Below are positions 11,561 to 23,430 of a stretch of 64,000 nt of DNA, piece after piece. The notes beneath the pieces are model-generated. The model searched no databases. It worked only from the letters and a program-made list of their open reading frames with translations, and had not been told where the DNA came from. The stretch is from Patiria miniata. Its lineage: Eukaryota > Echinodermata > Asteroidea > Valvatida > Asterinidae. The translations under genes were made by a program, and so were the position numbers. Location: assembly GCF_015706575.1 (NCBI RefSeq), contig NW_024037058.1, positions 4,209,754 through 4,273,753 on the forward strand. The letters run 5' to 3'. Every line of letters starts with the position of its first letter. Position 1 is the first letter of the stretch.

Positions 11561-13561
11561 TCTGTGGTGAACCTACGCCACACTCATCCCAATTACGAAT
11601 TCTTGACCAGTTTCAAAGAGACATTTCATATACTACATGCTTTGTCATGCGGCCTACTTTTCAGTGGTGGTCTCTTAAGTTATACTTTGGATCAAACCCT
11701 AATTCGGGTCAAACGTCTACGTAACATTGTTGGTTCCTCATACTTTTCAAGGCTTCTTGAATTGATTCCACGTTACATGGTTTATACAGCTGAGGGCCTT
11801 ACCTTATTACACTAGCGGATTTTGTTGTAGAGATTATACCGTTAGGCCTAGGAGTTCAATTGTGAGGCCACTAACATGTTCGATTTATTCTTAACGTATT
11901 TATTGTTTTACACAAGTTTTATTTGGAGACATCTGCTAGTTTTTCAAAGTTGTTATGCACTGTATTAGGACGCACAGGCACCTTAACGAATCCGATGATT
12001 AGGCTAGGTGTAAATAAAACTTAGTCACCGACATGGTGTTGGTAATATTTTTTTGATATCTGTACCAGTAATGGACAAACTTTATAATACTTTAGCAACA
12101 ACTTGATCGTTTTATTGGCAATAACAAGTTAGAACTAAAAATTCAGCAAGTTTAAAAAACGCCCCTCAACTTGCGTCCATTATACTGATGACAAGTTGCA
12201 TACGTGTGCGTTGATAGAGTTCGGTAACTTACTACTCCAATAAAAAAATGGCTCATAAAATCTACGACTGTAATGGTAAACAGGCTCGTAAATGCTTATA
12301 CGACAATCGTCGTAAAACAAAAGCCCACTGTATACGAATTTCATAGTTTATAGCCCTACTGAACAATTGCCCGGTTGTATAGATTAGTCAGGGTGCCTTT
12401 TCAATAATTTTTTTTTATAATATTTCTACGCTCGTAAAGGGCAATTAACGTTCCGACAACAAAATTTACATATCGCCTGAGGCAACTAGTTAGAGTCCAT
12501 AAAATGCCATTGCGCAGAGTTTTTATTTACTGTACATGATCCCAATTTCATCAGTCCAACGAGTACGCAGTAAGATAGCTCGCTCTCCAAAAGATCAGAC
12601 AGGAGAACTTTGAATAAGGTATGTTGCAATCTTGTTATCTTCAACCTAAATTAGGCTCAATGTTTGAATGTCATTGTTTTCCAAGAGCAACTGGGTATTT
12701 TCTCTGGGACATTATTTTGGTTATGGATCAAACTGCCAACTATAACTACAAAGCGATGGTCAATAAATTGGCGAAGTCCAGAGAAAGATATTTCTGTTTT
12801 GTTTCAACTCGTCAGTATTCCTGCTATATCTTAGCATAAAGGTCATAAAGATACACTTCACAAATAGCAGTGTAAGATAAATAAGTATATTAGTTCTATA
12901 CCAGACTGTTAAAAGTGGTTCACTAGAAACACCACAAAATGTATAATTAATACAGAGGTTTATTTTCTTTTCAATAAAGTTACAGGCGATTTATTAAACA
13001 AATTTCGGCCACGAATATTTTTAGAGCACAAAATCATCATGACTCTGTATCTGGGTTCAAACAGTGTAGGCGTATACGTACTCGACTGATTATTGGTGAT
13101 GCTACGTTGCGCTTTAATAGATCCTTTCTGCAGAGGTATTCTACAATACTTTCTCCATTTCAGTTTAAAAAACAAACTTAGAGTATGCCTCATCAAGGAG
13201 TTAAAATATACCAGCCACTTTCAGCCAGAGTATGTCATTTACAAGTTTGGACGTTGTGGTCAATTTTGGCCATCTGTAAGTCAACTGTTCTAATCCAATT
13301 GCATAAAATAACTTGAAATATGGGTGGTTATTATAATTGGTTATTTACTTCTGAATGTGGACAAAAGACTTGAGGGAGATTCTATGGTATTCGGTTTGAC
13401 TGAAAGCTGTTTGTCAGTATACCATCGCCGGTCTTAGAATTTCGGTTTCATGAGACCCTGAACTTCAAACTGTTCCGACTTCAAACGGTTTCAATTGTCT
13501 TCAAAATCGGTGGAAGTTTACCAACAAGCTAGCAACGTCTTAACTTTGTTTATACCAATAG
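11561..13561. other. Intergenic spacer between genes B and C
   Basis: AT-rich sequence with no supported coding region, RNA gene or transposon. The left part is the presumed 3' UTR of gene B, with an AATAAA at 12013-12018. The right part precedes gene C and should hold its promoter, but no convincing TATA box or initiator could be assigned. Confidence 0.5.
12013..12018 (+). terminator. Candidate poly(A) signal of gene B
   Basis: AATAAA about 450 bp after the gene B stop codon, a spacing similar to that of the signal proposed for gene A. Confidence 0.5.
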
Positions 13562-16136
13562 ATGATGGCACTTTTGATTTTGATGGGAATGCTCATAGTG
13601 GGTGCAGTGGGAGAAGACTGCTCCTTTGAGAAAGTCAATGGCAAAGGTAAGCGCAAATGTTCTGACATGGAAACCAAACCTGCAGGATATTTATTTTTCT
13701 TTACATGTACATATTTTAAATAATCTGTTCAAGGCATTTGATCTCTCCTGTTCGATTTTGAGACAACGTTGATGCATTTCATTTGGACACGCCATTGATA
13801 TAAAAAAAAATCAAATGCCATTAAAAAAAAAAAAATACTCAGATATACACAAATACTAAGATTATACACACAAAAAACAGGTTATTGGTCCTTTTACATA
13901 CCCTATTCAGGGTACAATAACCAGACAATTACCAGGGTAAAAAGGTTAAACCACACACACTACAATAATTTCAAAATACCAATACAACTCCCGATAAAAG
14001 ACACCTCATGTATACCAAGAAAAATCCCAAAGTACACCTGCATTAGTAATACAGCTTCTCTTTTTTGGGTAAAACGGGAAAAAACGGGGGCAAGAACTAA
14101 ATACACCTAACTTTTTCTAGAGTCTGATAAACTTGACGATGATACAAAACCCATGAAAAAAATTAAGTACACTGTAAAAATGATGTTTATGTTTTCTAAA
14201 TACGTTTAAAACGTGTTTACAGTTAAATGCGTTAAGCAATGTGATTAAATGCTGAAAGCTTTTCCTTGCTAACGTCACGAAACTAAACGTGCTTAGCTTT
14301 TCGACACAATATTTACTTATTTGCACTGAATGCGGTTAGAGGAGTGTATAAAATGCTAAACACGTACCCATTCCGTGCCACAAACATGAACATGTTTATG
14401 GAGAGACTTGTTCATGTACAGAGAATCGCATAACGCAGCAACTGACCAATCAGAACGCACGCATTCGTGTTCACAAAAGTCATGTTAAATTGTGGTGTTT
14501 TGTCCAGAAACGCTCTTTCTTGACTGTAATGTGTAATAATTCAAACAAATCCTTGATCAAATTTCCAGTTTTGCAAACAAAAGTGAAAATTGCATTAAAA
14601 CTCTGTTCGCATTTAAACATTGAAATTATTCACGGTGAAACCGTGACTTCATCATGCGGGAAAAGCTGAATATAAAGCTCAACCATAACATTAGTATAGT
14701 ATAGGCCTATCGAAGCAGTCGTACATTCTGCTTAAAGTAATGTGAAATAAGTAAGTTCCCGTTAAATTCTGTAAATAAGCAGTTACTTTCTTGAAATCTA
14801 TAACGTACATCCGACATTGTTCGAAAGTCGTTTAAACGTGTCAAAATTTAAACATCTATTTGCAAAGTCTAAACATGTCGTGGGCTAGCATGTGCAAAAA
14901 AGTGGGTACAAGATACGTGTTTTAAAAAACGTGTTTTAAAAATGTTTTTATACTCTAAATGTCATTTTTTTACAATGTACCTTAAAACAAACAGTAGCAT
15001 TTGTCTAAAACATTTCAAACGGTTCTCCTGGATTCACTTTTCACTGATGTTGAGCCGTGCAGTGCCACCATTATTAGGGTATGATTAAAAGAGGCATGAC
15101 TGCATAAAAGCTCCTATTACTTTACCATGCAGAACTGGTAAGAGCCACGCTTGTCAACCGGGTTATATCCAAACTTAATATAAAACGGACTTGGAGGAAA
15201 AAGTGACCATATATTTATTGAAGAGGGCTAATCTACTTTTTTTTCTGTATCCCTTTTGGTATGATCTTAGACATTCCAATTGCGTTCAGAGCGCAAACCA
15301 CCGAAAGTGACAGCGACTGTTCCGATTGTATCATGCAATACTGCACCACTATTCAGCTACTGGCTGCTTATCGCGCCGGCTTTTCGTCTGACGAGTGGTT
15401 CTGGTATGTTGGTTACGAAAAACAGGCGAAAATTGGCACCTGCGATGAAGGGGTCATGCCAGACGATCAACATTGCACATACACAGATGATAACCTTATC
15501 CAGCTTAAGGAGTCCGCGGGCGACACTGAAGTAGCGAGAACGGCCTGCTGTCCTCTGATGGAAAACGCTGCACTGAGCCCCGATAAATACGCGACAGCCG
15601 ACCTAGGCTCCGATGCCTGCTGGGCCCGGATGGCCAAGCCCTGCAGCTGGAAGTACCTGGAGCGCTTAGTCAAGAACGATGAGGAGCTGCTGCCCACTGT
15701 CCGCGGCTGGTTCGACAGGTTCGGTCAGGTCGTAAAACCGAAGTTCAACGCCAATTGGCTACCAAACGGCAAGAATATTAGGCAAGGTAGGAGCTACAAG
15801 CAATTCTGCTGTGGACGCCTGTCTTATCTCACCACTGATGAGATACACCTTGACTTAGGTGTTGAGATCGATGGAGCTGGCATGGCATCGAAGTGTTCGG
15901 ATCTCGGCAGGGGCGTCCATCCGTGCAACCTAGAAGAGCTCCATGAAGCCTTTCGTCTCGGGCACCTGGTCGTAGACTGGACATTCTTTAAGCAGCCTGG
16001 TCGCCTGTTTAAGATGGCGGGCCCTCAGTGCAAGGGCAAGGCTGAAGAGCAATGCTATATGGACGTAATTGAGACCAAACATCGTGGCCTGCTGGACGAA
16101 ACGGAATTCAGACTTGCTTGCTGCGGCCCTCTGTAG
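13562..16136 (+). CDS. Gene C: secreted protein with three cysteine modules
   Basis: Two exons: 13562-13646 (phase 1 donor GTAAGC) and 15271-16136 (acceptor CTTAG, TAG stop), giving 316 aa. Exon 1 encodes a signal peptide (hydrophobic LLILMGMLIVGAVG, likely cleavage before ED) and one Cys. The second exon holds three tandem modules at residues about 45-122, 145-209 and 237-313. Each runs from a Cys pair ending in [Y/P]C-[TSN] followed by a Leu-containing helix-like stretch and a Trp/aromatic, to a closing CC (TACCPL, QFCCGRL, LACCGPL). Modules 1 and 3 have two extra middle Cys that module 2 lacks. No transmembrane span, so probably secreted and disulfide-rich. Gene D has the same exon layout, module order and 3' UTR words. 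I do not recognise the family and assign no function. The start could be either of two consecutive ATGs (13562 or 13565). Confidence 0.85.
14170..14977. mobile_element. 808-bp TIR element in the gene C intron, TA-flanked
   Basis: The left end CACTGTAAAAATGATGTTTA is mirrored on the right by AAATGTCATTTTTTTACAATG; both ends are flanked by TA (14168-14169, 14978-14979). The TA flanks fit a Tc1/mariner-type duplication, but a dinucleotide match alone is weak evidence. No coding capacity is visible. Confidence 0.6.
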
Positions 16137-16216
16137 AATGGGCCTCCTCGTATTAGTCTTGGTCTGAGACTAGATTTGGAATTTTGTTTCCATAATGCAG
16201 TTAGGGTGCTCTAAAC

Positions 16217-16222
16217 AATAAA
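16217..16222 (+). terminator. Candidate poly(A) signal of gene C
   Basis: AATAAA about 80 bp after the gene C stop. The intervening 3' UTR shares words with the gene D 3' UTR (both contain ATAATGCAG after a GACTAGATTT or GACTGGATTT block), which supports homology of the two transcripts. Confidence 0.6.
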
Positions 16223-18003
16223 AACTAAATCCATTTTGGGGAACATTGGCGCTCGATTGAAACCAAAAAAACGCGCTGAATCAAGCTTATTCGCGAGTAA
16301 GGTTTACTCGGAATTTTTAGAGTCCGAGTGCCAAAGCTCCCAGTGGACTATATTTTTATTTGTCTTGTTAATGGCGCCCTCTATCGCCGCAGGGGATTCA
16401 CACCGGCTGCATTTGGGGAACAAAATCCAAATGTAGTGTAGGACTAAGACTAATGAAACCCCATAATATCGCGTTGATGCTGTATAATACATGTCATATG
16501 ACCTTTGTGCTGTCGCTCTTCGTTCGCAAACGTTTTCCTTCTTGACTCAGATATGATACACAGCCACAGCAAAAATAGGAAAAAAACGTGAACACACATA
16601 AATAAAAGTCAGGTATTAGTCAACGTCTAATGAGAAGAACGTAAAAGAAATTGAACTTGTTTCTTTTCAAAAAAAGGTTAAAACACATATACCGGATGCA
16701 TTAAAAAAGTTCCAAATGTCATAGAAGCACTGCAACTTAACGCACAAAACCTAAAAAAATAAAACACAAATTATCATTACTGAAGACAACCACTATCCGA
16801 ACTACCATAGGAGTATAGTTATGTTTGTACCATTTAAAGAATATAAATGTTTTCAAGTACGTACATAAATACAATTTTCTTTCAGTTGATGTGCAAATCA
16901 ACGTAGATGTTTTGGGTAACCTTTTCAAAATGTTGAACATAATAATGGATTGGAACGGAAAATGACACAACAATGTATTCAAAATGAAATCATGTTTTAT
17001 GGTGACGGGGTTTATCAATGGTTTCAAATTCAATTTTTAACTTTTTAGGATTAGTTTTCAAGATTAGGATTTAGTTTTCAAGATGCATGCTTTTCAGATT
17101 CGAATTTATTAAAGATGTATTACCTGCAACCAAATACCAACCTGATCTTAGTGCCACACTTAAACGGATCCAAGAAGGCGAAGGAACAACAAATGCCATG
17201 CCCCTTAAATATTAATCAACCATGTACAAAAATTCAAAGACCGTCTCATATGGAGACCAATCAGTTTTGTGGCAGACATACCTTCATCTCCTGGATTCGT
17301 TTACTTCCAGTGGTTCATTTACTAGATCATGAAGGTGTGATGACTCCAGTCAAGGCTAACTGATGAACCATGGTATTCGTAGGTCATGGTTGCAGAGTCT
17401 TAGTTAATTTATATGTATCTCCAATTACATAATTCAATTTTTAAGAAGGTGGAGGGCTTTTGGTGAATAAATTATGTTACAAGCAAAGCTTAGAGTGTTC
17501 TGCTTGGTGAGTTCTGAAACCAAATTTTCAAGCCACACTTGAACAAACAATTGACAGACGGGCCATTAATTAGTACCTTCAACCTAGATTTCTCACTTTT
17601 TTTTGTTCAATTGCGAAATCTTTTCCATTGCATTTTTCCCATTTTGTTGTGAATTGTCACATTTCAGTTTATATACCGACCTTGTGCCCTGTAATATCAT
17701 ACCAAAGGGCAACCAATGGGCAACAGACGGGCAACCCAAAAATTTAAGCACCTTTTGCATGTTAGTTTGCGCTTTGCCCACGTCACGATTTTTACACCAA
17801 TCACATTTCAAGAGATACACATGCAATACGTGCAGAAGAGAACATTTTGCTTACATTACCACTGCATAGAATTTGTAAACAAATGTCACATGGTCTGTAT
17901 ACAGAATTCCGTGGATGTAATTAGCAAGTGCAAATGTAAATCCCATCTATGTCGAAAACGCGCTGTGGGAGTGGGGGCCTGAACACACGTACATCTGTTG
18001 ACT

Positions 18004-18188
18004 ATTGCAGGCAGTGTTTAAAGCTGACCTACGGCTTTACGTCCCATCCGAAGGACGAAGCAATAATGGTTAAGTGCCTTGCTTAAGAGCACACTGCCGG
18101 CGGGCTCGAACCCACGTCACTGTTGCCTCTGAAACACCAGAACATGAGTCCGGTGCTCAGTAATTTAACCGCTAGGCCATGACACTCC
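18004..18188 (-). mobile_element. tRNA-derived SINE
   Basis: On the minus strand it starts with an A-box-like TGGCCTAGCGGTTA, then a B-box GTGGGTTCGAGCCC at tRNA-like spacing, then a tail with CTTAAGCAAGGCACTTAACC and TTCGGATGGGACGTAAAGCC. That order (tRNA-like head plus conserved body) is characteristic of SINEs dispersed in marine invertebrates. I cannot name the family with certainty. Confidence 0.75.
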
Positions 18189-18729
18189 ATTTCGTAGAAA
18201 ATGCAGCGCCCTCTCCCACTGTGACCACCTACTCGAACTCAATCTCGTACTCGACATTAAGAAAAGGAGGCAGGACAAGGATAGTGTCACAGCAAATTAA
18301 GGTCTCATTTTTTTTTGGAGTTACTGCATCATTGAACCCAAGGTAAAAACCAAACCAAGCCAACGTAGAGCTATTATATGGTGGCCATAAACTGAGAAGA
18401 CTCCTTAATCAAAAGTTAGTAAAGGTACACACTTTTGAGGAGAACGTTAAAAAAAGTTGCAATGATGTTGACTGTACTAGTTATGTGGCATGATGATGCA
18501 CTTGATACATGTTGATAACAAAGACATGAATGTCAAGTGAGGGCGCTGTGCAGGGGTTATAAATGTCTGTCACATATTGACTCACCGGCCTACATGTCTC
18601 GACAACCTTATACATATATACTTTGATGTACATGATAATAAAACAAACATAAGGCTTAATACAAATAAAAGGAAAATCAAAAATAAAAATGAATCTCCCT
18701 AATTCTAATTCTAATCTAATGATTGAGTG

Positions 18730-20825
18730 ACCTCTGATACCGTTACCTACAAATGCATGTCCAATGCGCATGCGCAAGCAATTCCGCTGAAACAGCAAAA
18801 GAACATTGCGCACACACACTGTACATGTATGACAGTCCCAGAATCTTCTCCCCTTTTTTTTAATCAAATTTTTGTGAGTGTTTTTGCTATCAGAGGCGCG
18901 AGTATTTTCTTATTATATTAGAAAATCCCTGGAGATTCTATAACAGAAAATGCGTCACCTCCGATACCTACAAATGCAGAGTAGCACCGGAATGCCCTCA
19001 CTCATGGGTGGGGACTTGCAGCGTACATGGAGCTCAGCAGTTAAATGTCTCAACTAAGCTTGGAAGGAATATAAGACATAACCGTAAGCTGAAAGTCTTG
19101 CTCCTAGGAGGATACATGTAGGTCAGTAACTATATGAGATCTCTGGGCTGCAGATCAAGCACCTGCTTGTAGCACCTGTCTGCCCATGCATCCTATCTTT
19201 TGCTGCAGGACAACTCGCAGGAAGCATGATGTGAAAGTGGATGGGTTTTTCCCCACATACATGCTGCCTGCAATTTCCGATATGGCCACACACTGGAAGA
19301 TAGCTGATGCTGTCATATGCTTCAGGATTGGTGGGCTTGAGGTTGAAACGTTCGTTGTTTAGCCTGGGAAGATGCAAGGTGCATCTGTGGCGGCTGGTTA
19401 TCTGAGAAGCTTGGCGCAACGTACACAGCTATCTTGGTGCCTGCAGTTCTTGTAGGACCGGTCGTGATTCAGCCTGGGAAGATGCTAGGTGCATCTGTGG
19501 TGGCTGGTTACGAGCCTGGCTGAAAGGGGATGCAGCTCTCTTGAAGCGTGTGGCGCTATAGCTTGTTTTGTAGGACCGGTTGAGATTCAGCCTTGGAAGA
19601 TGCGAGGTCCGTGCATCTGTGGTGGCTGGTTACGAGCCTGACAGGGGATGCGGCTCGATCTTGATGAAGCCTGTGGTGCTATACTAAGCTTGTAGGACCG
19701 GTTGAGATTAAGCCTTGGAAAGTGCGAGGTCCGTGCATCTGTGGTGGCTGGTTACGAGCCTGACAGGGGACGCGGCTCTCTTGATGAAGCCTGTGGTACT
19801 TTATACTAAGCTTGTAGGACCGGCTGAAATTAAGCCTTGGAAAGTGCGAGGTCCGTGCATCTGTGGTGGCTGGTTACGAGCCTGACAGGGGATGCGGCTC
19901 TCTTGATGAAGCCTGTGGTACTTTATACTAAGCTTGTAGGACCGGCTGAAATTAAGCCTTGGAAAGTGCGAGGTCCGTGCATCTGTGGTGGCTGGTTACG
20001 AGCCTGACAGGGGACGCGGCTCTCTTGATGAAGCCTGTGGTACTTTATACTAAGCTTGTAGGACCGGCTGAAATTAAGCCTTGGAAAGTGCGAGGTCCGT
20101 GCATCTGTGGTGGCTGGTTACGAGCCTGACAGGGGATGCGGCTTTCTTGATGAAGCCTGTGGTGCTAGCTTGTAGGACCGGTTCAAATTCAGCCTTGGGA
20201 AGATGCAATTGAGGCACATCTGTCGCGGCTGATCGTGAGTCTGAGAAGCATGGCGCAACGTACGCAGCTCTCTTACCTGCAGTGCTTGTAGGACCGGTCG
20301 TGATTTAGCCTGGGAAGATGCAATGTGCATCTGTGGCAGCTCTTCATGAACCTGACAGGGGACGCGGCTCTGGTGCCTGCGGTGCTTGTAGTGGTAGAAT
20401 GGCTCCCACAATCCATGCACCTTAAAATAGTAGTTACCGAGGCTGGGTGATGCGGATTAACAGAGACGGCATCTGGAACATCGAACTCCAAAGGGGATGG
20501 AGATCCTCCATAAGATCTCTACATTTGATCTTCCTAAATGTCCTATTCTTGGTTTTACTAGGCTCTGACATTGTCTTTGCAGAACTGTCGGAAATATAGT
20601 GTCCGATAAGCTTGTATTGTGCAACGCTTGAGCCAACAAATTTGCGTGTACACTCAGCAGTCGAGCGCGCTGGGGGAGAATTATCATAGGGATTCTGGGA
20701 CATGTAGTGTGTGCCTGCATGGTGACTGAATGTTCTTTTGTTATTGCCAGTGGAATTGCTTGCGCATGCGTATTGGAAATGCATTTGTAGGTATCGGCTG
20801 TTACGTATTTTCTGGAATTCAATAC
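18730..20825. mobile_element. Fold-back element with internal 122-bp minisatellite
   Basis: The left arm (about 18740-18800, with ACCTACAAATGCATGTCCAA and GCGCATGCGCAAGCAATTCC) recurs inverted at about 20745-20805 (GGAATTGCTTGCGCATGCG, GGAAATGCATTTGTAGGTAT). A partial copy of the arm motif also lies at about 18955. Between the arms is a tandem array (19452-20400). Long inverted termini around a tandem array suggest a non-autonomous fold-back or TIR transposon; the exact ends and target duplication could not be fixed. Confidence 0.6.
19452..20400. repeat. Minisatellite, about 8 units of 114-122 bp
   Basis: The marker GTAGGACCGG occurs at 19452, 19570, 19692, 19814, 19936, 20058, 20172 and 20288, giving spacings of 118, 122, 122, 122, 122, 114 and 116 bp. 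The four middle units are nearly identical; the outer ones are diverged. A more degenerate unit lies just upstream at about 19320-19440. Confidence 0.9.
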
Positions 20826-22345
20826 ATGCTATGTGCAACAAAAATCATCTCGGCTGGACACCGGCCAGCAAGCCATCTGCACTAGCAACAGCCGTGTCTG
20901 GCTGATGTTGAAGAACTTCTGGGTGGACACTCAGTGCTCAAACGGGTGCAACGGACACCTACAGATAGGACAGCAGACCTCGGCAGGTACGTGATTCGGG
21001 TTGGCACGGCTGCCCGCCGCTCCGATATGCCGCTTTTAGGCAGACCTGTACTGAGAGCTCACCTGGATCATTGCAGGTTACATATCATCCCCAGGGGCGG
21101 AATTTGGAGGGGGCATTGGCAGGCTCATCCTCAGGGGCAGACTCTAGATAGGCTCCTACACACTTATAGGGCTTGGTCTTCAAGGTGGAGCCCCCTGCTT
21201 TGTGGAAAGCAGTTGGTCGTCCCTCTGGCTCTTGTTTCTCTATTATGAGGAGATCTGGCTCTTGTTCTCTATTATGACGAACACATCTGCCTCCTCGTCC
21301 TAATCAGGTTGCGCTGCCAAAACACTCCGGAACACCCTGGCCCCGTCAAATTGATGACATCCAGCATCTGGTGCTTAATTCTTCTTCATCCTGCAGGCTC
21401 TACCGTCCAGCAGGTCCTTCGGATTGAGGATGCTTTCCATCTCCATCTAGTACACGTTTTTGCCAACTAAGGTCTGTCAACACACACGTCTTGAATTTTA
21501 TTTCTGCCTTTGACAATTGACGATGAAGGCATCAGCTGGCCCTTCACATCGCTGTTTGATTCTTGAATGGAAGTGAGTCATTGGATGTCTATGGCTTCCC
21601 CGAAGCTCTCCATGCAGCTGCCTTCCTGCAGCGATAGCTGATGTTAGTGGGGTAGTGGAACTGTCTGCTGTGGCCTTACGCTCCTCCTTCTAAGCCCGCA
21701 GTTGCTCCATTCCTTTCATTCCTGGTAGTACTCAGTAGCTAGCAGCTCGTTTCGGGGGTTTGTCGTCTAATGTGTCATGAAGCTTCAGCTCATCCTTGAC
21801 TATGGGTAGTTGCAGACTACACCACCATCCTGTCTACGCCGCCGAATAAGACACCGAGGAAATGAGGCACAAGGATGGTGTAGGTTATCTGGATCTCGTT
21901 CTTTATTTGTATTATTTGCATCATGGAACCTACATGTATCTGAAAAAGGTTAAAAAAAAAAGACCTTTGGGATGCCTTTTAGTGCACCACCCTTGCACTG
22001 AACGAGGTCAATGCACAACTCATGTGCATAACTTCGCAGTACGCTTGTGGCCAATACTGAAGAGTCCATTGTGTCAAATGGGCAAATCACAATGCTTACT
22101 CCAATAAACAGCAGGTGTAATGTCATCATGGCCAACTGTTCCTTATTTTTCTGTTGGCTGCTGGATCCAACAGATTTCAATAGGAATATACACAAGGGGT
22201 TGTACTGCTCAATTCAACAGGACCCAGCGGGTAATGTAAAAAAGACGACTGGATCATCCTGTTGGATTGAGCAGGGTTGAGGTTAAGGGCATTGTGATGC
22301 TGAGTGACTATCATAACTGGGGAAAAGGGCCATTAAGTTAATACA

Positions 22346-22487
22346 CAGGCATGCAACTGGGAAATCACAAAAAAGAGGAAATTCAAATTTTTCCCAGACT
22401 TTGTACAGTGTTTTTCTATTTTCAATGGCACACATGGGAAGTAAAAAAAGAGGAAATCAGCTGATCCGAGGAAAAGTTGCATGCCTG
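22346..22487. mobile_element. 142-bp MITE with 6-bp target duplication
   Basis: Ends are CAGGCATGCAACT and AGTTGCATGCCTG, perfect inverted repeats of 13 bp. Both flanks carry AATACA (22340-22345 and 22488-22493). A second copy lies at 63082-63226 with its own 6-bp duplication. Confidence 0.85.
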
Positions 22488-22639
22488 AATACATGTACGT
22501 GTGACAAAATTGTACAGAAACATATGGGTGTCAGTTTACGAAGAATGACCCAAATGCAAATTATAATACAAATTGTTCAGTGAATGGAAATTTGAACTTC
22601 TATACATTTTGATAACTGTTTGTATCCCCTTTCAATTGT

Positions 22640-22770
22640 CTGCAATAACCAAAGACCCCGGTTTACGCAGCCAATCAGAAACCGCTCATACTTTAAGTAG
22701 CTCCTCTTAAACTTTAAGACTGAAATCATACCCTTTCGTCACGGCTGGATTAGCTTGTACTTCCAAACCA
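22640..22770. repeat. Diverged repeat, copy 1 (related to 28545-28670)
   Basis: Both copies share AATAACCAAAGAC, then GGTTTA- or GTTTAA-like, CATACTTTAAGTA- or CACTCCAAGTA-like, and TTTAAGAC- or TTTAAAGACC-like blocks in the same order and spacing. Old and diverged; its nature is unknown. Confidence 0.5.
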
Positions 22771-23325
22771 ATTTTACATAGCCATCTCCATTTTGCGATT
22801 TGATTTTCCGATCATCTTATTTAGGCTACTGTCAGAATGAAAGCCGTTCTTTAAAATGCTTTAACGTATGCATGCAGACCTACATAACTGTTCTTTTCTC
22901 ATGAATAAACAGAACTTTCCAAAATAACTAACCATAAAATTACTGACCCATAGACTTCTGCAGAAACACAACATGCGGACAGGCCTATGCTCGGTACATG
23001 TGGGGTACGTTAGTCAGTAAGAGCATGTATTCTATCGCATAAATTGAAGAATTACAGACGGTCATTTTTAAAATATTTTGTACAAGGATCTTTAAACTAG
23101 GGTAGCCTACAGTTCCAACCCCCCAACCCCTTCCCCCCCCCCCCAAAAAAATTGAATTTTTGATTATTTGCAAAACTCAAGGATTTACATGGTGAGGGGA
23201 CGTTTTGTCAGGCACTACCCTATCATTCTTTTAAAAGGGAAGTATGTTTGCTCAAAATCTAATGGAAATTGTAAGGTAAAGAAAACATGCTTCTTGAGGG
23301 AACCTACACGTAATGAGTATTCTTC

Positions 23326-23396
23326 TGAAGGGGGGGGGGGCAAGGGGGGGGGGCAAGGGGGGGCAAGGGGGGCAAGGGGAAAGGCGGGAGGGTAGT
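23326..23396. repeat. G-rich low-complexity tract
   Basis: Repeated runs of 5-10 G separated by CAA (units like GGGGGGCAA). Several runs could form a G-quadruplex on this strand. Not coding. Confidence 0.85.
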
Positions 23397-23403
23397 CTAT
23401 GTA

Positions 23404-23430
23404 ATAGACCGTGGCGAAACCACGGTCTAT
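23404..23430. other. Perfect hairpin, 11-bp arms and 5-nt loop
   Basis: ATAGACCGTGG is followed by loop CGAAA and then CCACGGTCTAT. It directly follows the G-rich tract. Not followed by a T-run on either strand that would suggest a terminator; probably part of a decayed element. Confidence 0.6.

Noticed and set aside
19452-20400. Possible CRISPR-like regular array
   Set aside because: Units are contiguous 114-122 bp repeats without unique spacers, in a eukaryotic intergenic setting; it is a minisatellite.
19123-20841. Several 70-135-codon minus-strand open frames
   Set aside because: They follow the 122-bp repeat and the inverted arms, repeat themselves and match no protein family; an artefact of repeat periodicity.
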